Made by a program: the position numbers and the translations under genes. A stretch of DNA of 64,000 bases from the NCBI RefSeq assembly GCF_021869535.1, contig NW_026262723.1, forward strand, positions 87,422,324 to 87,486,323, read 5' to 3'. Shown here piece by piece: positions 51,801 through 61,200 of this stretch (positions are counted from its first letter, which is position 1; every line of letters begins with the position of its first letter). Below the pieces are notes generated by a model that was given only the letters and a program-made list of their open reading frames with translations, made no database searches and had not been told where the DNA came from. The DNA is from Mytilus californianus. Lineage: Eukaryota > Mollusca > Bivalvia > Mytilida > Mytilidae.

Positions 51801-54800
51801 ACACTATTCTTACAACATGATATTCATAAGCAACAAAGATAATCCAATCAATTTTGTTGATTGGATAATTTGTGTAATCAGTGACACGTATCCTCATTAT
51901 TTTATGAGAATTATAAATATCTATCTAAGTTTGTTTTTAAAATCTACCAAAATTTACCACTAAAATATACAGCGTGTAACGAATATATACATTCTTCCTG
52001 TGTGCATATACAATGACTATAAAGAGTCCTAAGTGCACTTTTTATGTTCTGAGTGCACTCAGGAAGTCCTGAGCAGTGTTTAGACGTACCCAGAGACATA
52101 TATATGTCTCTGACGTACCCAATGAAATGATTGCATTTAAAAAAAAGTTGTTAGTGTTAAATGTTTTTTTTACCTGAATGAAGTCTTATTAATTGATTAT
52201 ATTCTGTTACAACTTACAGTTAATCAATAAAATTCAGGTATTTGTCACAGGTGTACAAACTTCTTGTAAATGTAACAGTTGATTAGTTACGAAAATGGCC
52301 AGACCATTGATGTACTAATTAGGTTAAAAAATCATCAAGAGTGACATACAACTCTTATTTAATTTGACACTAATTAATATGGGTAAAATACCAGAGACAG
52401 TACCTCGCACTCTTATATTATTTGACACTAATTAACAAGGATATACATACATCATTGGCATTTTATTAACACTAACATACAACATTATCGACCTGTCGAC
52501 TGATTAAAAAGTTCGTTCACAAAAAGCTTTAGCTATTAGAAAGTACAGAATGTATGCATAAATTTTCGCAAATTTCATTTATCCGCCAAAATAAGTGAAA
52601 ATAAACACCCCTCGAAAATAACCCCCTATGCGGTATTAGACAAAGGCTGAAGTTTAATAAAAGTTCAATCTGATTGTAATACAGATCCTGTGTCATCACT
52701 TTGTTCACTATCTGACAACACTCTGTTGTACTTTCTGTTGTGGTCATTGTTACATCAGCCAATGAATTGTCAGCCTTCTATTTTGTGAAGGTGTAGTTCT
52801 TTAACACAAAACCAGAGGACTCCAAAAGGTCTGTAAAACAGAAAGTACATAGAACCGAGCATTTTCAGATCCTTGTAAGTAAAGTGAGGACAGACAAGAT
52901 CTGTATTTAATCAGATAGATAAAAGTTGAGGCTACATGCAACATTTCAATAAAATCTGGTTGTGTGTGTATTAACCTACCATGTCTACAAAATCCTCTGT
53001 CATACCAAGCACAATCTTTTAACTTTGATGACGGGTCGATGTGTAAAAATGGACATTCTTTGTTGTTACATTCACCTATATGAAAGTAAATATATATCAT
53101 GATACCACTGACATCCTACATGTATCTTGTTCATAGACAAATGACCTTCTTTTAAAGCTTAAGTTGTTAACTTCTATTTATTGATACTTTTGGAGTGACT
53201 CCAAAGCCTAGCAAAAATGAAAACTAGGGAATGACTGATGCAACAGCAACAATCATTAAAGAAGAATGTTAAGGGAAATCTTCAAATGTGAAGCATATTT
53301 CTTATAAGCCATTTAAACGAATTGGTGGTCATTCTTCATTAAGAAAAAAATACATTTCCTGTATTCAAAGATACATGTACAAATACCTTATACAGAGATA
53401 ATTCAAATTACTGTTAAATAGCAATATAATGGGGAGTATAGAAATAAATTTATTGGAGAAAATGCTCAGGTAAGAGTTATACAATTGTGTTTATTGTTTC
53501 AACCAAATTACTGATAATTGTAACTTAAAAAAACCTTAATTACTAATTTATGTCAGATGATTATGACACTGATTTTACAAGTGAAATAAAATCTGGTTGC
53601 ATTTTTTATACATATTTTATTTTTAGTCTTCTCTTTGAAAAATCAGAGTGCTGGATAGCACCTGTGGAAAGTTTGCAACAGTAGATGTGTATCATTTCAA
53701 ATAGGTTGTAGATGTTTATTATTTCAAATAGGTTGTAGATGTGTATTACTTCAAATAGGTTGTAGATGTGTATTATTTCAAATAGGTTGTAGATGTGTAT
53801 TATTTCAATTATGTATTTAATCACAGCTTTGGTAATTTTCCCTAAACCATTGTCTCATCAGCAATTATCAAAAATCACTTTTTTCATATGTTTGTCATGT
53901 CAAATTTTGATAATTTCTATTGCAACCTTAAACTGTAGATTTAAAATAATCAAATATACAGAATGCTCTGTTAAATTCTTTCTGTGCCCATCCCATGTAA
54001 AGGGCCTGTGATTAAGTATTTTTTATTGATTAAGGTCCTTCATATTTGTTTTTAGTAAATTGTATTATTACTAGTTAAGCAGTTAGTTTTCTTGTTTGGA
54101 TTGTTATATATTGAACAAACTCGGACTACGATTAGTAGATTGTGTGGTTAACGTTTTTTCCGACTTTTAAAATATTTTACTTAATACAAGAAATAATAGT
54201 AACAGGATGCTGTTACGAAGTCTCCCAAACAAAGCTCCCATAATTAGTCATTCCCATGGTCGCCTGACATTGGGCAAAGTCCAGTACAAATTGGTTTGGT
54301 CTAGTAAAGTGATATGCATAAGTGACGCCTAGGGATTAACCCTGCATGTCATTCAAATCTTCTTGAAATCGTGAACAGGAATATATATGGTTTAGGGGTG
54401 GGGATCCTGACCATTTACAAGTTCTCAAAAAATGGGGGGGGGGGTTGATTCTCAGGGGACTCTTTATTTCATTTGATTTGTTTGATTGTTCTGTACAAGA
54501 ATATATATGGTTTTGGGGTGGGGATCTCGACCATTTACAAGTTTTCAAAAAGAAGGGGGGCGGGGTGACCCCCGTTAACTTCCCCTATATTTCATTTGAT
54601 TTGTTTTATTGTCCCATACAAGAATGTATATGGTTTAGGGGTTGGGATCTCGACCCTTTACAAGTTCTCAAACAGGAGTGGATGGGGGTGACCCCCAGGG
54701 ACTCCCCCTATATTTCATTTGATTTGTTTTATTGTCCCATACAAGAATATATATGGTTTCAAGGTGGGGATCTCGACCGTTTACAAGTTCTCAAACAGGA

Positions 54801-57800
54801 GGGGGTGGGGGTGATCCAGAGGGACTCCAGCTATATTTCATTTGATTTGTTTTATTATCCCATACATGAATATATATGGTTTAGGGGTTGGGATCTCGAC
54901 CATTTACAAGTTGTCAAACAGTATGGGGTGGGGGTGATCCCCAGCGACTTCCTCTATATTTCATTTGATTTGTTTTATTGTCCCATACAAGAATATATAT
55001 GGTTTAGGGATGGGGATCTAGACCGTTTACAAGTTCTCAAACAGGAGGGGCTGGAGTGACCCCTAGGGACTCCCCCTATATTTCATTTGATTTGTCTTAT
55101 TGTCCCATACAAGAATATATATGGTTTAGGGGTGGGGATCTCGACCGTTTACAAGTTCTCAAACAGGAGTGGGTGGGGGTGACCCCCAGGGACTCCCCCT
55201 ATATTTCATTTGATTTGTTTTATTGTCCCATACAAGAATATATATGGTTTCAAGGTGGGGATCTCAACCGTTTACAAGTTCTCAAACAGGAGGGGGTGGG
55301 GGTGATCCAGAGGGACTCCAGCTATATTTCATTTGATTTGCTTTATTATCCCATACATGAATATATATGGTTAAGGGGTGGGGATCTCGACCGTTTACAA
55401 GTTCTCAAACAGTATGGGGTGGGGGTGACCCCCAGGGACTTCCTCTATATTTCATTTCATTTGTTTTATTGTCCCATACAAGAATATATATGGTTTAGGG
55501 ATGGGGATCTCGACCGTTTACAAGTTCTCAAACAGGAGGGGCTGGGGTGACCCCTAGGGACTCCCCCTATATTTCATTTGATTTGTCTTATTGTCCCATA
55601 CATGAATATATATGGTTTAGGGTTGGGGATCTCGACCGTTTACAAGTTCTCAAACAGAATGGGGTGGGGTAATCCCAGGGACTCCCCCAATATTTCATTT
55701 GATTTGTTTTATTGTCCCATACAAGAATATATATGGTTTAGGTGTGGGATCTCGACTGTTTACAAGATAAAGCACATTCTCAAATTGAAAGAGGGTGGGT
55801 TGACCCCAGGGACTCAACCTATATTTTACTTGATTTGTTTTATTGTCCTGTGATCATTACTGAAGACCGCGTGTGTCTATCACTTACTGTTTTCAAGTTA
55901 TAGTCATTTGAAAATTTAAAAAAATAAAATTCCATAGGGGAGGGGTTGGACAGGGGGGTACCCTTCTCCCACCTCCCTCCCCCTATCTCCAACTCCCACT
56001 TTTAGAATCTTTTTTTCTCTCCCACCTATTTTTTTGTTTCGGAGACTTAATAACAAATAGTATATACGAATTTTGTTCTAGTCTGATTTTGGGAGGCCGA
56101 TAATGTAATAGGCAGAGTTTGTTATCGTCCGAGTCTGTTATGGTCCGAGATGAGATACCAGGTTACTTTCGATACACTCGGGCTTTTACGTCTTAAATAA
56201 CTGCTGTCTCGTGTAGATGTGTATTGATTTTAATTTCCGCACAGCGCAGATCCGCAAAGTAATGTTTGTGATAGCCATTTTCAAAATGAAGTTGAATTCA
56301 TTTGAATTATCGATGAACATTCAGTACATTTTAATTCAAGCTGTAAGCTAATCAAAATAGAAGTAACTCAAAATTTCAAAAGCATCTTCCTAGAATTAGT
56401 ATTCAAACACTAGTACTACATTATCCAGGAGTAGACATAGTAAGATAATCTGTCCAACTTAGGGTTTGAGGCCGATGCCTTAGGAAAGTATATTGCTATA
56501 GCAAGCTATAGCAAACTATAGCAAACTTTCCAAAAACCACATCTTATTAATCAGTCAGCTTTCACACAAAATTAACAAAATAATTTAATGAAGTGTTGAT
56601 CAAAATAAATAATAGGTACACTATTCAGGGTAAGATTTTGTGTATTTAGTTAGATGTGTAATAAATTGAATACACAAATTCTTTACCTCAATACCAGCAT
56701 GATTATCAACTTTCATGATATAATTTAATTGTGGTCAATTAAGACTGCATTAGAATGGAATTGATTCCAATTAATACTAAAATACAGCATTGAGTGTAAT
56801 TGTTTGAAAATCATGACAGTTGATAATCATACTGGTACAAAATGTATTGTATCAATAATCTTTTTTGCCTAATGAAAAAATGGGAATAATAGCATTTCAA
56901 AAAAAAGTGTGGGAATCAACTCTGATATCAATACACATCTTGAACCAAATTTTATTCAATGGCTTACACGAACATACAAGATACCGATAAAACACTTTCA
57001 TAATTCTGATCAAGTGCTTAAATTTGATAAATCACTTTTTCACATCAATTAATAAATGGCAATTTAATTTGAATTTTGATTTACAAAGGAACTATATGCA
57101 AGTGTATATCTAAAATAAAGAAGTTGTTCGCCCAATCTTTTCTTAATTTAAGGACAGTAACATATTAAAAGTTGGCAGTTGATTATTAAAATGGTGTATA
57201 AAGTTTCTGCAAGTCATAAAAACACATAAGTATTTTCATAATATGTCTTCAAATTAGAATTCTGCACCATCTCCAAATCTGGAGTGATCACATAGATCCA
57301 GCATGGCTGAATCAAAAATATAATTAAAGCTGTATTATGCAAATGCAAATATCAACATGATGGTATACAATTGTGTAAAATTTCATTGCATTCAAAAGCA
57401 AAATGTTGGAGAATTTGTGCTCAAAAGAAAATTATGAACAGACAGAAGAAAGAGAAAACTTTCACTAAAATCAAAATGTTTTGCCTTCTGAAATATTTAA
57501 ATTTTAAAGGACAATGGATTGAGTTCGAGGTAGACCTGTTAACTACATAAGTAATCAAGGTAATAAATAAAGTACATTTCAATGTACCTATTATGTATAA
57601 ATTCTGGAAAACAAATTTAAGAGGCTGTTATAATGATAACAAACCTGGTTTTATTACATTTATAAGTATCATTGTTAATGCAATGAAGGGCCATAACTCC
57701 TGATCAACAAAAGTAAAAATTGTCAGTATGAAAATGGACCTCCATTTTGTAATTAGTAAGAACACATTAAAATTAGAAAAGAGTTGGCTGAAAGGGTCAT

Positions 57801-58226
57801 ATATATTATTATATGGAACGAAATAAAATTGAATCATCGAACAGTTCTTCAGTTATTCCATTGATACGACATAAAGTGCCTTTTCCCTATCAATCAATCA
57901 CAATAACTTCTGAACTGCACAATCATCAATATTGAATTGACCTCCATATCATCATCAGTAACAACATATTAAAATTTTAAAAGCATTGGTTATAAATGTT
58001 CATAAGATATTGCACAGAAACAACTGATTAACCCCAAATAAATAACCGGATTTCTGATGTGGAATCAGGTTAATAAAAACTTATCTTGACCAACATAGCA
58101 TGAAAATAAGGTCAAGATACATGTAGTTTACAACAATCCACTTATTTTATGTAATCATGGTAATTGTGTGATTTTTTTTCTTATGGAAAGCTCTCATATT
58201 TCATTTTTTTGTACTTAAAGTTTATT

Positions 58227-58260
<34 letters not shown>

Positions 58261-61200
58261 TTACATATTCTCATATCTCTACTAATTCTAATTCCTGACT
58301 GATGCCAATACAAATATAAATTACAATAATTTACATACCAAATTTTGAGAAGAAGTAGCATTCAGGCATCTTTGTCATATCATACTCATGGAGAAATTCA
58401 CAATCGTCTCCTTTTTTACATAGACCTCGTAACCAATGTTTACATACAACTGTTCTGTCACCTTTAACATGACGGAATGGACAAGCAGCACCTTTACTAC
58501 AAACATTACTTAAATAGTATGTACAGATAGCTGCTCCAGATTCTGAAAAATAAAAGATAATTCTATTTATAGTATAATCAGGTGATATATACACAACAAA
58601 CATGACAGAATATAATTTTACTTCACTATGAGTATGAATAATATTGTCATATCATAAGAAGTCACAGATTAGATTTGAGTTTCATTCGAATTCATGGATT
58701 TTTGCTGAAGTTGTGACCTAGAAAAGTTACTCGAAAAATATCAGTTTAAGGCTCTTTTCTGTTATACTATAATCAATTGATTAGATATTTAGTATATAGT
58801 CCTATCATATATGTCATAAGGAGTTCCAGATCTAGTTTTTTTCAGTTTTAGTTGAGTGATTTTGCAGAACTTGTGGTGCTTAGACATAGAAAATTGCCTT
58901 AAATGGCCTGAGAACACAGTTATTTCGTAGTGCATGAATTAAAAGTTGCAAGTTATACGCTGTCCACACTAGGGATTCTATTTGTAGACAACGAAAATCA
59001 AAGGACGATAACTGTGTCCCAAGACCTAATGGGATAGAAAGACTTGACCAATTTTTATAAAACTGGCATGAACAAAGATTAGGGAATTATAAGACAGTTT
59101 ATCAAGTTTCATGGCAATAGAATATGTATAAGAGACCATATGGTCATTCTTATATCATGTTTATTTGAACTTTGGGTGTTTATTTTTGACGTTCAAATCA
59201 AACAATTTCAACTATCAAGGTTTAGGCCTACAAAATTTAAATATGGCAAAAAATTACTTTTCTAATGCCTTAATATATAATGTAGCAAGTATTTCAATGT
59301 ATTTAAACATCTGAACACTCATTTGATGTATCAGATTTATAACAATTCTTCAAAAGTCAAATTTAAATGAGCATCATGCCTGAAAATAGAGATTTTTCAA
59401 TGAAGAGGGGCTTATATAAAATTATAATTTTGTCCACCAAATTAAAAATTGTGAAGTAATTTTGCTATAAATAATTCTTTCGTATATATCTAATGTACTT
59501 TAAATGGAAAGAAAAATTACAAATAGCATACCACATGAGTATAAAATAGTCCTAGGCCATGTAAGACTAAAAATAATTTAGGGTCAATTTAGGCCGTAAC
59601 ACATAATTACATACATGACATATAAAAATGCATATATATAAGCTATAGGAAATAGAAATTGTTTCTTTTTGGTCATTTCTATGCTAAGGTCATGAAGGTG
59701 ACATGATACAAGAAGTCTGAGTGCAATAGGACTCTTGCATTCAACTTTTTTTGCAGACAGTATAGTCTGATGCAAAGTTTTTTCAATTCAGTGGAAAACT
59801 TGCGTGTAATTTTAGTCTCAATAGGCATATATTTAAACCACTTTTTTATCCTACAGAAGAAAAAAGGTGTCATATGAAAGGAAACAGGTACAAAAATCAT
59901 TGTAAAGTGCTTTTTATACAGATTTAGTGAACTCTTTATAATGGACTTCAACTTTTATGTACATAGCTCATTACATTTCACTTCCTTTAAACAGGCTGTG
60001 AGACCAGGACCATAAATACAGCACATTTTGCACATTTTTTCTGTGATAATCTACTTTTCTCTAGATTCAGGGTTCACATATGATTATAGAAACTTGAAAT
60101 AAGCCTAAACACACACATATCAAAACATGAAAACCTGTCAGATAAAAAGTCAGCTAGCCCCTCAGGCATAGAAATGGCTTAAAATAGCTTATTTCAGCCA
60201 TATAATGCTAAAATTGGACATTTTTACAGAATTTCTATCAAATAAAGATGAAAATCCTTTAATTTCATTCAGTTTGACAAGTTGATACCCTCAAATCATT
60301 CAGGGAAGTTGTCAAAGTACAGAATCTACATTTACTGAATTCATCTCTTAGGCCCGAGAACACAGTTATTTCATAGTGCATTTCCTTAAGACAAAAAAAA
60401 AATCGCACCTGCTCTATCCAAAAAAGATTTTTACAGTGTAGTGTACTACTTTTGGGACAAATTATGTCAAAATTATAGAAAAGTCTCTAACTCAAAATAT
60501 GGATAATTTTATGTTAAGGGAGTCTGTAATTCAGTTTGACAGCTTCAGACATACTAATTTTTGACCTTTTCAAACTGGACCAAATCACTACTTTACCTAA
60601 AAATACATGCCCCAAATTTTTAGGTGTATAAAAAAAGTTGCAATTTATACAGTGTCCACACTAGGGACTCTATTTGTAGACAACGAAAATCAAAGGATGA
60701 TAACTGTGTCCCCGGACCAAATATAAAGTTTTAGAGAAATAAAACCCTAACACTTTTAAGTGTCGAGTTTGCCGTGCAGCTATTGACAATATCCTCATCT
60801 TCAAATAAATGTTGTGGGTGGCTAAATCAGAGGATTTCTATGAACTAATACAACTATATCCAACATGTCCCCATTTCGGTGAATGGTTCTAACCTTACAA
60901 AACTTGGACTTCTGAGTGCAAAGTCAGTACTCTAATTATCTAAGCTAAAGAATTACTTTTTTAGCTCAACTAATAACATGTATCTACTATTCTAAACATG
61001 CTTAAAAAGCAATCCATTCCCATCCCACCAAGGGTCAATCTTTCAACCACAGAACACCATCAAACACTCAATAAGCCATGCAAGGCCTCAGAAAAACAGT
61101 AATATTACACAAAAATAAATTAAACTACTGTGGATTCATTTATTTTCCTGGCTACCAATTTTCATGGATAAGGCTTTGTGATTGTACATGTATGTACATA

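Noticed and set aside
54445-55853. Open frames of 204, 164 and 91 codons with a 41-residue repeat
   Set aside because: They follow the 123-bp array; the frame changes between higher-order copies and the array lies in an intron of CPSF4 without splice support.
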